Assembly: GCF_030582395.1 (NCBI RefSeq)
Contig: NZ_CP104381.1
Location: forward strand, 3,422,480-3,486,479
DNA from: Ralstonia pickettii
Lineage (GTDB): Bacteria; Pseudomonadota; Gammaproteobacteria; Burkholderiales; Burkholderiaceae
Direction of reading: 5' to 3'
Length of the DNA stretch: 64,000 nucleotides
The notes beneath the pieces are model-generated. The model had not been told where the DNA came from. It did no database searches and was given only the letters and a program-made list of their open reading frames with translations. The position numbers and the translations under genes are program-made. Shown here one piece after another: positions 37,838 through 47,740 of this stretch; the first letter of the stretch is position 1; each line of letters begins with the position of its first letter.

Positions 37838-38478
37838 ACATGCGATCACCCGCGCCCGTCAAACTGCTCCTCGTCGACGATCACCCGCTCGTGCGCGATG
37901 GCGTGCGCGTGCGGCTCGAAGCCGTGCCGCATTTCGAAGTGGTGGGTGAAGCCGGCGACGCCGAAGCCGCCCTGCAGGCCGCGCGTTCCTTGGCCCCCGA
38001 TCTGGCACTGATGGACATCGGCATGCGCGGCATGAACGGCATCGCGCTGACCGAGAAGTTCGCCGAAGAATTTCCCGAGATTGCCGTGCTCGTCCTCTCG
38101 ATGCACGACAACCTCGAGTACGTGCGGCAGGTGATCCGCGCCGGCGCGCGTGGCTACGTGCTCAAGGACGCGCCCGCCAGCGAACTGGTCGAAGCCATCG
38201 ACGCCGTGCTGGCCGGCCGCCCGTTCTACAGCGCACAGCTGGCGATGCGCATGGCCGAGCAGGCCGTCATGCCCACGCCTGTGGAGGCACTCACGCCGCG
38301 CGAGCGCGACATTCTCGACGGCATCGCCAAGGGCTATGCCAACAAGCGCATCGCCGACGAGCTGGGCTTGTCCGTGCGCACGGTGGAATCGCACCGCCTG
38401 AACCTGAAGCGCAAACTCGGCATCGAGGGCCAGGCGGAACTGGTGAAGTTTGCGGTTGAGCTGGGAAAGGGCCGTTAG
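37834..38478 (+). CDS. NarL/FixJ-family response regulator
   Basis: The 214-residue regulator has a receiver domain (VDDHPLVRDGV, phosphoacceptor Asp in LALMDIGMRGMNG, VLSMHDN, and Lys in YVLKDAPASE). A LuxR-type HTH follows (LTPRERDILDGIAKGYANKRIADELGLSVRTVESHRLNLKRKL). The ATGA overlap with the kinase gene marks it as the partner. Its likely target is the divergent cstA-ybdD operon. Its stop overlaps the remnant of a gene on the other strand. Confidence 0.94.
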   Translation: MNMRSPAPVKLLLVDDHPLVRDGVRVRLEAVPHFEVVGEAGDAEAALQAARSLAPDLALMDIGMRGMNGIALTEKFAEEFPEIAVLVLSMHDNLEYVRQVIRAGARGYVLKDAPASELVEAIDAVLAGRPFYSAQLAMRMAEQAVMPTPVEALTPRERDILDGIAKGYANKRIADELGLSVRTVESHRLNLKRKLGIEGQAELVKFAVELGKGR

Positions 38479-38583
38479 ACGCCCTTCGCGCTGTCCACGT
38501 AATTGCGCACCATCGCTTCGAACGAGGTGTCGCGGCCAAAGCCCAGCGCATCGGCGCGGGCGGTATCGAAGCGTGCTGGCGGG
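38475..38583 (-). pseudogene. 3' remnant of a DenD-like D-erythronate dehydrogenase (SDR/epimerase) gene
   Basis: Only about 36 codons remain. The minus-strand reading ends ARFDTARADALGFGRDTSF, then EAMVRNYVDSAKGV and a stop, which is the C-terminal pattern of DenD-type NAD(P)-dependent oxidoreductases. No start or cofactor domain exists upstream, because the sequence switches near 38580 to the tail of a transporter gene on the opposite strand. Recognition is from memory of the family C-terminus and is moderately sure. Confidence 0.6.
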
Positions 38584-38699
38584 CTTTGCTCAAGGACATG
38601 ACGGGCAGCACATCCGCCGGCATGTATGCGCTGGCAGGCGTGCTGGTGCTCGGCTGCATTGCCGTGTTGCGCACGCCGCCCCAGCTGGTCAATAAATAA
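38581..38699 (+). pseudogene. 3' remnant of an MFS transporter gene
   Basis: The plus strand reads LLKDMTGSTSAGMYALAGVL, then [17 protein letters not shown] and a stop: the last helix and cytoplasmic tail of a sugar-acid MFS permease. Nothing of the preceding 11 helices is present. It abuts the DenD-like remnant and precedes a 2-oxo-tetronate isomerase gene by 23 bases, which suggests all three once formed a four-carbon sugar-acid utilisation locus. Confidence 0.6.
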
Positions 38700-38722
38700 G
38701 CAATCGTATTCAGAGGTCTGCC

Positions 38723-39511
38723 ATGCCGCGCTTTGCCGCCAACCTGTCCATGATGTACCAGGAGCACGCGTTCCTCGACCGCTTTGCCGCTGCGGCAAAG
38801 GATGGCTTCGAGGGCGTGGAGTTCCTCTTCCCCTACGACTTCGACAAGACAGAGATCCGGGCGCGTCTTGACGACGCTGGGCTCACGCAAGCGCTGTTCA
38901 ATGCCCCGCCGGGCGATTGGGCGGGCGGCGAGCGCGGCATCGCTTCCTTGCCCGGTCGCGAAGAGGAATTCAAGCTCGGCATTGCAACAGCGCTCGAGTA
39001 TGCGCAGGTGCTCGGCAACACGCGCCTGCATGTGATGGCCGGCCTGCTGGCCGCCGGTGCAGACCGCGCGCGCCATCACGCGACTTACGTGAGCAACATC
39101 GCCTACGCTGCCCGCGAGGCTGCCGGTGCGGGCATCACCATCGTGCTGGAACCCATCAACACGCGCGACATGCCGGGCTTCTTCCTCACGCACCAGGCAC
39201 AGGCGCATGCGGTGTGCAAGGAAGTCGGCGCGACGAACGTCCAGGTGCAGTTCGACCTGTACCACGCGCAGATCATGGAGGGCGATCTGTCGGTCAAGCT
39301 CAAGCAGTACATCGACGGTGTGGGCCACGTGCAGATTGCCGGCGTGCCCGACCGCCACGAACCGGACGAAGGTGAGCTGAACTATCCGCACCTCTTTGCG
39401 TTGCTGGATGCGCTTGGCTACAACGGCTGGGTCGGCTGCGAGTATCGGCCCCGTGCCGGCACCAGCGAAGGGCTCGGCTGGCTCAAGCGCTGGCGCGAGA
39501 GCCAACGCTGA
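38723..39511 (+). CDS. hyi: Hydroxypyruvate isomerase / 2-oxo-tetronate isomerase (OtnI type)
   Basis: The 262-residue TIM-barrel protein of the Hyi/OtnI family has [20 protein letters not shown], the metal-site Glu in VLEPIN, and [14 protein letters not shown]. It ends with the second metal Glu in GCEYRPR and GTSEGLGWL. Family members isomerise hydroxypyruvate/tartronate semialdehyde or 2-oxo-tetronate phosphate precursors. The remnants just upstream favour the tetronate role. The gene is complete with a ribosome-binding site (AGAGG) but its former partners seem deleted, so its present function is uncertain. Confidence 0.88.
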   Translation: MPRFAANLSMMYQEHAFLDRFAAAAKDGFEGVEFLFPYDFDKTEIRARLDDAGLTQALFNAPPGDWAGGERGIASLPGREEEFKLGIATALEYAQVLGNTRLHVMAGLLAAGADRARHHATYVSNIAYAAREAAGAGITIVLEPINTRDMPGFFLTHQAQAHAVCKEVGATNVQVQFDLYHAQIMEGDLSVKLKQYIDGVGHVQIAGVPDRHEPDEGELNYPHLFALLDALGYNGWVGCEYRPRAGTSEGLGWLKRWRESQR

Positions 39512-39532
39512 TCGGGCTTCCCCCAAACAAAA

Positions 39533-39570
39533 ACGGCCGGCGCTGCGTGTGCAGTCCGGCCGTTGTCTTT
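39533..39570. terminator. Bidirectional terminator between hyi and DUF3617 gene
   Basis: ACGGCCGG (39533-39540) pairs with CCGGCCGT (39556-39563), preceded by CAAAA and followed by TGTCTTTT. It lies between converging genes. Confidence 0.8.
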
Positions 39571-39584
39571 TGGGGCGGCGTCGC

Positions 39585-40046
39585 TTAGGACTTGCAGGCG
39601 CCGATGTAGCGGCCCTGGTAGTGGATGCCGCTCTTCATTGGCCCGAACTGCGGATGCTGGTACTGACCACTGCCGCTGATGTTGTACGACGTCGGCGTCA
39701 GCGGCCCGCTGGCTTCCAGCACGCCCCTGCCGCCCTGCGGGTCTTCGCACGACAGCGTGACCTTGAGCGTGCCCAGCGTGTAGTTCCAGCGCGTGAGCTT
39801 GCAGCCTTGCTGATCACGGCGGATGGAACGCTCGAACATGGCGCGCACGTCGCTGGCGTCGTTGGCGCTCAGGCAGCCGCGTTCAGGGCGGCTCGGCACT
39901 TGGCGGCCTTGCGCGTCAAAGTGCGGCAACGGCTTGCCGTTCAGCGTCGCGCTCGTCGTGCTTTCCCACAAACCTGGCGTGACTTCCTGCGCGTGCGCGC
40001 CCAGCGTCAGTCCAGCCAGCAGTACACCGCTGTGCCACAGCTTCAT
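39585..40046 (-). CDS. DUF3617 domain periplasmic protein
   Basis: A 153-residue protein with a signal peptide (MKLWHSGVLLAGLTLGAHA) and the DUF3617 pattern: an early VTPGLWESTTSATLNGKPLP, conserved Cys residues (RGCLS, QGCKLT, LSCED) and a GxGxY-like hairpin near the end. Function of the family is unknown; copies are frequent in Burkholderiales. The ATG follows AGGAAT. It is downstream of the PhoB-like regulator on the same strand with a 110-base gap that holds a hairpin. Confidence 0.85.
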   Translation of the reverse strand: MKLWHSGVLLAGLTLGAHAQEVTPGLWESTTSATLNGKPLPHFDAQGRQVPSRPERGCLSANDASDVRAMFERSIRRDQQGCKLTRWNYTLGTLKVTLSCEDPQGGRGVLEASGPLTPTSYNISGSGQYQHPQFGPMKSGIHYQGRYIGACKS

Positions 40047-40080
40047 ATTGAATTCCTAGATGGTGTGAGATGACGCACCG

Positions 40081-40113
40081 CCCCATCGCGGCCCGGCACG
40101 AGCGGCGATGGGG
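40081..40113. terminator. Hairpin between the PhoB-like gene and the DUF3617 gene
   Basis: CCCCATCGC pairs with GCGATGGGG over a 15-base loop. There is no T-run on the minus strand, so termination is uncertain; it may be a processing or stability element. Confidence 0.35.
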
Positions 40114-40156
40114 TCGGCAGTCAGGGATGTGCGATACGCGGCGTATCGATCTGGGC

Positions 40157-40999
40157 TCAGACGCCCAGGCGCACCGGTTCCTTGGCCAGCGAACGCGACG
40201 TCGGCATGTGGCCGTACGACGGCAGTTCGGTCTTGCGGGTCGCGGCTTCGAGCTGCAGGCCGATCGCGTCGGCAGCATGCATGGCTGTTGCGGCGCCGGT
40301 GCCGACCACGAGACGATAGCCGCCGCCGCGCACGGTCTGGATCAGGCCATCGCACGGCGTGCCGGCCAGCGCGACACGCAGCTTACGCACGTGCACATCG
40401 ACCGTGCGCTCACCCACGAAGACATGGTTGCCCCACACGCGGTCCAGCAGCTGCGTGCGCGAATGCACGCGTTGCGGATGCGCGACGAGAAAGTGCAGGA
40501 GGCGGAATTCCAGCGGGCTGAGCGGAATGGCGCGGGGGCCGGTTTCGGTTTGCGCAGTCACACCCAGCGTGAGCGGATCAAGGCGCAGGCCGTTGACCTG
40601 CAGGATGTCGTCGCCATGCTGGTGCGGCGCGCGGCGGCGCAGCACAGCGCGAATGCGGGCATGCAACTCGCCCGCGTCGCACGGCTTGACGACGTAGTCG
40701 TCGGCACCGGCGTCAAGCGCCGCAATCTTGGCGCGCGCATCGCCATGACGGGACAGCACAATGACCGGCAGGCCGCGCGTCTGCATGTTGGCGCGCAACG
40801 CCAGCAGCATGTCGATCGACTCGCGCTCGGGCCACGTCCACTCCATCAGGAGCAGCTCCGGCATGGCGGCCAGTATCGCCGCCTGCGCCTGGCCCGGATG
40901 GCTGACCCGTTGCACATCGTGTCCACCATCACGCAGGGAAAACGACAGACGCTCCCCCTCTGCCTGGTCGTGTTCGACCAGCAAGATCTGAATACCCAC
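40157..40999 (-). CDS. OmpR/PhoB-family regulator with degenerate receiver (Glu at phosphosite)
   Basis: The 280-residue protein has a receiver-like domain (1-122) and an OmpR winged helix (about 130-232, with LSPLEFRLLHFLVAHP and RTVDVHVRKLR). The position of the phosphoacceptor Asp is Glu53 (ELLLMEWTWP), while Ser83 and Lys105 (YVVKPCD) are kept, and the acidic pair near residue 10 is changed to EHD. Phosphorylation is therefore doubtful; Glu may mimic the active state. About 45 residues follow the DNA-binding domain, longer than usual. GTG 40999 is chosen since GGGAGG lies nine bases before it. No kinase gene is adjacent. Confidence 0.85.
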   Translation of the reverse strand: MGIQILLVEHDQAEGERLSFSLRDGGHDVQRVSHPGQAQAAILAAMPELLLMEWTWPERESIDMLLALRANMQTRGLPVIVLSRHGDARAKIAALDAGADDYVVKPCDAGELHARIRAVLRRRAPHQHGDDILQVNGLRLDPLTLGVTAQTETGPRAIPLSPLEFRLLHFLVAHPQRVHSRTQLLDRVWGNHVFVGERTVDVHVRKLRVALAGTPCDGLIQTVRGGGYRLVVGTGAATAMHAADAIGLQLEAATRKTELPSYGHMPTSRSLAKEPVRLGV

Positions 41000-41801
41000 T
41001 TTGTAATACCTCCCGTCTAACCAGCCGACACACTCCGGCGAGCAGCCTCGCGGCTGCGCTCTGCTGTCTGCGGTGCGCGTTGTTATGAGTGCCATGCGGG
41101 CAATTGCGCCTGTGCTCGCATGTCTTTTCTTGCGGGCGCTGTTGCCTGGCCGTCGGCCTTGCGCGGATCGTCATGCTGCTGTTCCCGTCGACGATCGCCA
41201 GCGGAGCCTCCTGGGTGGTGTCCAGGGTGGTCCTGAGAAAGGTCTACAAGCCCCTCGGTGCCAGTCGCAGCGTGCCGGACCATGCAATCGTTTGCACAGT
41301 GTGCGGTATCGCTACGCGCAATCCGAGCCAGCGCCCCCCCGAGCGCCGGTGAAGCAGGGAATCCCCACCTCCGTTGGCATAAGGCTTGTTCGCCCTTTCC
41401 CGTTTCCTCTAGTCATGAACCCCCCCTCTGGCTCAGAGAGAAGGGATTCCGTTTTGCCGGATTATAAGAATCCCGTAGGCATTCGTCACGCACGAATTTT
41501 AAAATTTGGAAATTCATTGAAGGCGCCACGAACTGGAATGCCAAGATTGACATGCACTGTTCATAAAGCTATGCCAGGCAACGTTCTTCGCTGATCCCAT
41601 GCACTGAATGATTCAGTTGGGGCATAAATGCAGGACAATTATGCTCGCCTCGGCATAATGGTCATTATCATGTGTGCATCACTATTTTTTACAACACAAT
41701 TCAATTGGCTAAAAATCAATTGAACTGTTTTGTTGGCGGGGGTAATTCGCCCGATTTAAATCTTTAGGATTACTGCTCGTTGTTTAGGCAGCGTCCGCAG
41801 T
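41000..41801. other. Long intergenic region, 3' half AT-rich with dyads
   Basis: No convincing gene is seen. Short open frames exist on both strands (for example 41073-41594 on plus) but none has a ribosome-binding site or a recognisable protein. From about 41440 to 41790 the base composition drops sharply in GC relative to the rest of the window. That part contains dyads: AATTTTAAAATT near 41496, ATTATGC-N8-GCATAAT (41638-41659), and TTCAATTG-N9-CAATTGAA (41700-41724). GGCATAA also occurs at 41621 and 41652. It lies upstream of the PhoB-like gene and after the pckG terminator. Confidence 0.5.
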
Positions 41802-41807
41802 GGGGCG

Positions 41808-41834
41808 AAAAAAAAGCCCGCAAGCTGCGGGCTT
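41808..41834 (-). terminator. Intrinsic terminator after pckG
   Basis: AAGCCCGCA / TGCGGGCTT stem with a three-base loop; on the minus strand it is followed by a run of eight T. It ends the pckG transcript 26 bases after the stop codon. Confidence 0.9.
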
Positions 41835-41859
41835 CTTGATGTCGACTGCGAGGCCGCGC

Positions 41860-43728
<1,869 letters not shown>

Positions 43729-44148
43729 GACCAAAACTCCAATGGAAGTGAGAAAGAAATCGGTGTCGGATCAGCACGGCGGCCGCGCCCAGCGGCGGGG
43801 TGGAAAGCGATCGACGGCGCATCGGAAGCGAGCTGGATCAGCGGTTTCCAGAGGGAGAGATGAGGCAGGCGGAGGGACGGGAGCCGTGCTGATTTCACAT
43901 TCAGTTACAAAGCGGTGCACTGACGGAAGGTGGGTTTTTCCGGGCAGCGAGGGCCGCGTGCGCTAAAGTGGCGGGACCGAGGTCAACAGACCCTAGAACA
44001 AGGACTCGTCACCAGCGGGGCTGCGCAAATTGCGTGCCCGCGGCGGGCAATTCCAAACGTCGACACGGATTGTCGTGCGACGAGGGATGGGAAGAATACC
44101 ACCGCGAGGGATCGCTGTTTTTTGCTGCGCACCATTGTTCGAAGTGAG
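43729..44148. other. Divergent promoter region between pckG and 2-hydroxyacid dehydrogenase gene
   Basis: About 420 bases without a recognisable gene. It should contain the promoters of both flanking genes. No clear -35/-10 pair, operator consensus or RNA structure was found. Confidence 0.5.
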
Positions 44149-45183
44149 ATGTCGATGAAGATTGCCGTACTGGACGACTACCAAGACGCTGTTCGCAAGC
44201 TGGATTGCTTCAGCCTGCTGCAAGACCACGAAGTCAAAGTGTTCAACAACACCGTCAAGGGTGTGGGGCAATTGGCCGCACGCGTGGCGGATGTTGAAGC
44301 CATCGTGCTCATCCGCGAGCGCACGCGCGTGACGCGTCAGTTGCTTGATCGCCTGCCCAAACTCAAGATCATCAGCCAGACGGGCCGCGTATCGCGCGAT
44401 TCTGGCAGCCATATCGATCTGGACGCCTGTACCGACAAGGGTGTGGTCGTGCTGGAAGGCAAGGGTTCGCCGGTGGCGCCTGCCGAGTTGACGTGGGCGC
44501 TGGTGATGGCCGCGCAGCGTCGTATTCCGCAATACGTGGCGAGCCTCAAGCACGGCGCGTGGCAGCAGTCGGGGCTGAAATCCACCACGATGCCGCCCAA
44601 CTTTGGCATCGGCCGGGTCCTGAAGGGCCAGACGCTGGGCATCTTCGGCTACGGCAAGATCGGCCAGCTCGTGGCCGGTTACGGCCGTGCTTTCGGCATG
44701 AATGTGCTGGTGTGGGGTCGCGAGGGCTCGCAGGAACGGGCGCGCGCCGACGGCTTTGCCGTGGCGGAATCGAAAGACGCCCTGTTTGAGCAGTCCGATG
44801 TGCTGTCAGTCCACCTGCGCCTGAACGACGAAACGCGCGGCATCGTGACGGTGGCCGACCTCACCCGCATGAAGCCGACCGCCCTCTTCGTCAATACGAG
44901 CCGCGCCGAGCTGGTGGAAGAAAACGGCCTCGTGACCTCGCTCAACCGCGGGCGACCGGGGATGGCCGCCATCGACGTGTTCGAAACGGAGCCCATCCTG
45001 CAGGGCCACACCCTGCTGCGCATGGAGAACTGCATCTGCACGCCGCACATCGGCTACGTCGAACGCGAAGGTTACGAGCTGTACTTCAGCGTCGCGTTCC
45101 AGAACATCCTCGATGTCCTGCAGGGCAACGTCGACAGCGTGGTCAACCCGACGGCGCTGGCGCCGGCGCTGATCCGCGCATAA
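44149..45183 (+). CDS. D-2-hydroxyacid dehydrogenase family protein
   Basis: The 344-residue NAD-dependent oxidoreductase has the catalytic Arg (LFVNTSRAELV), Glu (DVFETEP) and His (CTPHIGY). The Rossmann motif is IFGYGKIGQLVAGYG, a GxGxxG variant. Its opening VLDDYQDAVRKLDCFSLL is typical of a phosphoglycerate-dehydrogenase-like subgroup common in Burkholderia and Ralstonia, whose substrate is not known. It lacks the ACT domain of SerA. ATG 44149 and ATG 44155 are both possible starts. It stands alone between pckG and a convergent dioxygenase gene. Confidence 0.88.
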   Translation: MSMKIAVLDDYQDAVRKLDCFSLLQDHEVKVFNNTVKGVGQLAARVADVEAIVLIRERTRVTRQLLDRLPKLKIISQTGRVSRDSGSHIDLDACTDKGVVVLEGKGSPVAPAELTWALVMAAQRRIPQYVASLKHGAWQQSGLKSTTMPPNFGIGRVLKGQTLGIFGYGKIGQLVAGYGRAFGMNVLVWGREGSQERARADGFAVAESKDALFEQSDVLSVHLRLNDETRGIVTVADLTRMKPTALFVNTSRAELVEENGLVTSLNRGRPGMAAIDVFETEPILQGHTLLRMENCICTPHIGYVEREGYELYFSVAFQNILDVLQGNVDSVVNPTALAPALIRA

Positions 45184-45214
45184 CGCCAGTCGTTTTGCCC
45201 GTCGCTTCCGTCAA

Positions 45215-46105
45215 TCAAGCGGCGGCGCGTAGCTGCGGCTGATTGGCGCCCGCGCCGTCGAAGCGGAAGCTGTCCATGGCCAGCGATCCGTACGTCACCG
45301 TGTCGACCACGTGCTGGGCCTGCACGCCGCCCGGCGTGGCTTGGCCTGGCTGTCCCATTGCCGCGCCCAGCGCCACGTACAGCGGCATCAGGTGTTCGTC
45401 GGTCGGGTGGGCGTGGGCGGCATGCGGGGCTTGCGCGCGGTAATCGCAGAAGCGGGTGAAATCGCCGCTTCGGATGCCGTCGGTCATCGTTTCGATCATC
45501 CATTCGCGGAAGGCCGTCACCCACGGCTCGACCGGCACGCCATGCTGCGCCATGCCCGGGCCGCGCATCAGCGCGCGCAGGTTGTGCGTGAAGCTGCCCG
45601 AGCCAACGATCAAAACGCCCTCGTCGCGCAGCGGCGCGAGCGTACGCCCCATCGCCATCTGGCAGGCGGGCGACAGGCCGGGCATCAACGACACCTGCAC
45701 CACCGGGATCCTCGCCTCCGGAAACATCAGCATCAGCGGCACCCATGCGCCGTGATCCAGCGGCTGGCGGGGGTCCAGCACGGTGGAGGCCTGTTCTTCC
45801 AGCCCGGGGACGATGTTGCCGTCGATCAGCGTGCGGATGCGTTCAGCCAGGTCGGGCGCGCCCGGCGGCGCGTATTCCAGGGCGTAGAGCTGCGGCGGGA
45901 AGCCGCCGAAGTCGTGCCAGGCTTCCTGCTGGGCGCGAGCGGTGACGGCGGGCCGGCGCGTCATCCAATGCGGTGAAACCACGACGATGGCGCGGGGCTT
46001 GAGGGCTGTCATCTCTTGCCCGAGCGCCGCCAGCATCTTGCCGACGGGGCCGGGATCGGCCGCCAGCATGGGCGAGCCATGGGACAAATAAAGCACGGGG
46101 AGCAT
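45215..46105 (-). CDS. DODA-type extradiol aromatic ring-opening dioxygenase family (YgiD-like)
   Basis: The 296-residue protein belongs to the LigB/YgiD family of 4,5-DOPA extradiol dioxygenases. Metal ligands are visible: SHGSPM, VVSPHW, and a third His in GSGSFTHNLRAL. The C-terminal HPTDEHLMPLYVALGAA is characteristic. The bacterial members open catechol-type substrates such as DOPA in vitro; the physiological role is uncertain. ATG 46105 follows AGGA at a normal distance; an upstream in-frame ATG at 46135 is less well placed. Confidence 0.9.
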   Translation of the reverse strand: MLPVLYLSHGSPMLAADPGPVGKMLAALGQEMTALKPRAIVVVSPHWMTRRPAVTARAQQEAWHDFGGFPPQLYALEYAPPGAPDLAERIRTLIDGNIVPGLEEQASTVLDPRQPLDHGAWVPLMLMFPEARIPVVQVSLMPGLSPACQMAMGRTLAPLRDEGVLIVGSGSFTHNLRALMRGPGMAQHGVPVEPWVTAFREWMIETMTDGIRSGDFTRFCDYRAQAPHAAHAHPTDEHLMPLYVALGAAMGQPGQATPGGVQAQHVVDTVTYGSLAMDSFRFDGAGANQPQLRAAA

Positions 46106-46206
46106 GTCAAATTTCCTGAAGAATATGTCTGCCATTCTGCGCCGACGCCGCGCCAGTAACGTGCGTCGATTTGCAGGGCGGGATCAGGAAAATTGAACGA
46201 GTGCGC

Positions 46207-47631
46207 TTACATGCTCAGCAATTCCTCCGCCACGGTCGGGTGCAGCCCCACGGTGGACTGCAGATGCTTGAGCCGCACGCCCATGCGTACGGCCACCGCA
46301 AGCGCCTGAATGATCTCCGGCGCCGCGTTGTCGACGATGTGCGCGCCCAGAATGCGGCCGCTGCGCGCGTTGCATACCAGCTTGATCAGCGACTCCATTC
46401 CCGAGCCCGCGAAACGCTGCTCCAGCGAGACAAAGCGCCGGACCACCACGTCGATGCGGTCTGCCAGCGCGCGCTTATCGGTGTCCGGCCCGCGTTTGCC
46501 CAGTTCAGGCCAGCGCGTGCGCGCGTCGGCCTCGGTCAGGCCCACGCTGGCGATCGCCGGATCGCAGAACACGGCCATGGGCACGCTGTTCATGTCGGGC
46601 AGCTTGATGCCTTTGCCGAACAGGCGTTCAGCCACGTAGCGGCCCTGCGCGGCGGCCACGGGCGTCAATTGCAGCGGGCTGCCGCCGCAGACGTCGCCCA
46701 CGGCATGCACGCCGCGGGCGCGCGTGCGGAAATGGCGATCAACCGCAATGCGCCCATGCGCATCGAGCGTGACTCCAGCGGCGTCCAGGCCCAGGCCAGC
46801 GATGTTCGGCGCGCGGCCGATGGCGCTCAACACACGCTCGGCACGCAGCACGCGCGGAACGTCGCTGCCTTCGGTGCTTGCATAGACGGCCACACCGCTG
46901 CCGTTCACGGCATCGCGTTCGACGCGGACCACGTCGGCGTTCAAGATCAGCTCCACGCCGCAGCCGGCCAGCGACTGCGCAGCGGCCTCGGCCACTGTGG
47001 CATCAAATTCAGGCAGCACGCGGGCATCGCGCGTCAGCACGCTGACCCGCACGCCGAAGCGCGCCAGCGTCGAGGCCATTTCCACCGCGATGACGCCGCC
47101 GCCCGCGATGATGAGCGATGCGGGCAGCGTGTCCCAGCCGAATACGTCGTCGGAGGTGCAGGCCAGTTCCGCGCCGGGGACGGGGAGCGGCGTGGGGTGG
47201 GCGCCGGTGGCCAGCACGATCTGGCGAGCACGCAGCGTGGTCTTACCGGACTCGGTCTGCAGGCGGACGATGCCGCGGCCGCGCAACGAGGCCATGCCGC
47301 TCAGCCATTGCAAGCCGGCATCGGCCAGGTGCGCGTAATGCGCTTCGTGCAGCCGCGCGACTTCGGCGCGTGTGCGGGCGATGGCATCGGCCCAGGCATC
47401 CCGGGCGTGCGCCGCCCGCAAGCACCGAACCATCGTCTGCGACCAGGCGGCGCCGTAGCCGAGCAGTTTCTTGGGTACGCACCCGCGGTTGACGCAGGTG
47501 CCGCCCACTTGCGCGCGGTCGATCAGCAGCGTGCGCGCGCCCAATTGCGCAGATCGGCGCGCAGCCGCGAGCCCGGCCGAACCGGCGCCGATCACGATCA
47601 GGTCAAACGCATGTGCAGGGTTTGCGGCCAT
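46207..47631 (-). CDS. Glutathione-reductase-like pyridine nucleotide-disulfide oxidoreductase
   Basis: The 474-residue flavoprotein shows FAD motif VIGAGSAGLAAARRSAQLGA, the redox disulfide GGTCVNRGCVPKKLL, the NAD(P)-binding motif IIAGGGVIAVEMA, and HAVGDVCGGSPLQLTPVA. The dimer-interface His-Glu pair is in GLHPTVAEELLSM. This matches glutathione-disulfide reductase-type enzymes, and the CVNRGCVPKK box favours that over dihydrolipoamide dehydrogenase (CLNVGC). The NAD(P)-motif-following residues were not decisive for NADPH. It follows the patatin gene by 109 bases on the same strand and may share its transcript. Confidence 0.88.
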   Translation of the reverse strand: MAANPAHAFDLIVIGAGSAGLAAARRSAQLGARTLLIDRAQVGGTCVNRGCVPKKLLGYGAAWSQTMVRCLRAAHARDAWADAIARTRAEVARLHEAHYAHLADAGLQWLSGMASLRGRGIVRLQTESGKTTLRARQIVLATGAHPTPLPVPGAELACTSDDVFGWDTLPASLIIAGGGVIAVEMASTLARFGVRVSVLTRDARVLPEFDATVAEAAAQSLAGCGVELILNADVVRVERDAVNGSGVAVYASTEGSDVPRVLRAERVLSAIGRAPNIAGLGLDAAGVTLDAHGRIAVDRHFRTRARGVHAVGDVCGGSPLQLTPVAAAQGRYVAERLFGKGIKLPDMNSVPMAVFCDPAIASVGLTEADARTRWPELGKRGPDTDKRALADRIDVVVRRFVSLEQRFAGSGMESLIKLVCNARSGRILGAHIVDNAAPEIIQALAVAVRMGVRLKHLQSTVGLHPTVAEELLSM

Positions 47632-47740
47632 GAAGTGTCCGTCGGAGATGCATCGGCCGGACGACCCTGATGGCACGCCGGCGGGCGCGCCATGTGCAGC
47701 AAGCAGCGCGCCCGCCCCCTCGCTCTTTTGGAGGTGGTGG

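Noticed and set aside
41073..41594. A 173-codon frame in the pckG/PhoB-like gap
   Set aside because: No ribosome-binding site, no hydrophobic or domain pattern, runs across the composition change, and contains Pro/Arg-rich nonsense typical of non-coding sequence.
46171..47670. A 499-codon plus-strand frame opposite the disulfide reductase gene
   Set aside because: Composition artefact of a high-GC gene read on the other strand; no family features.
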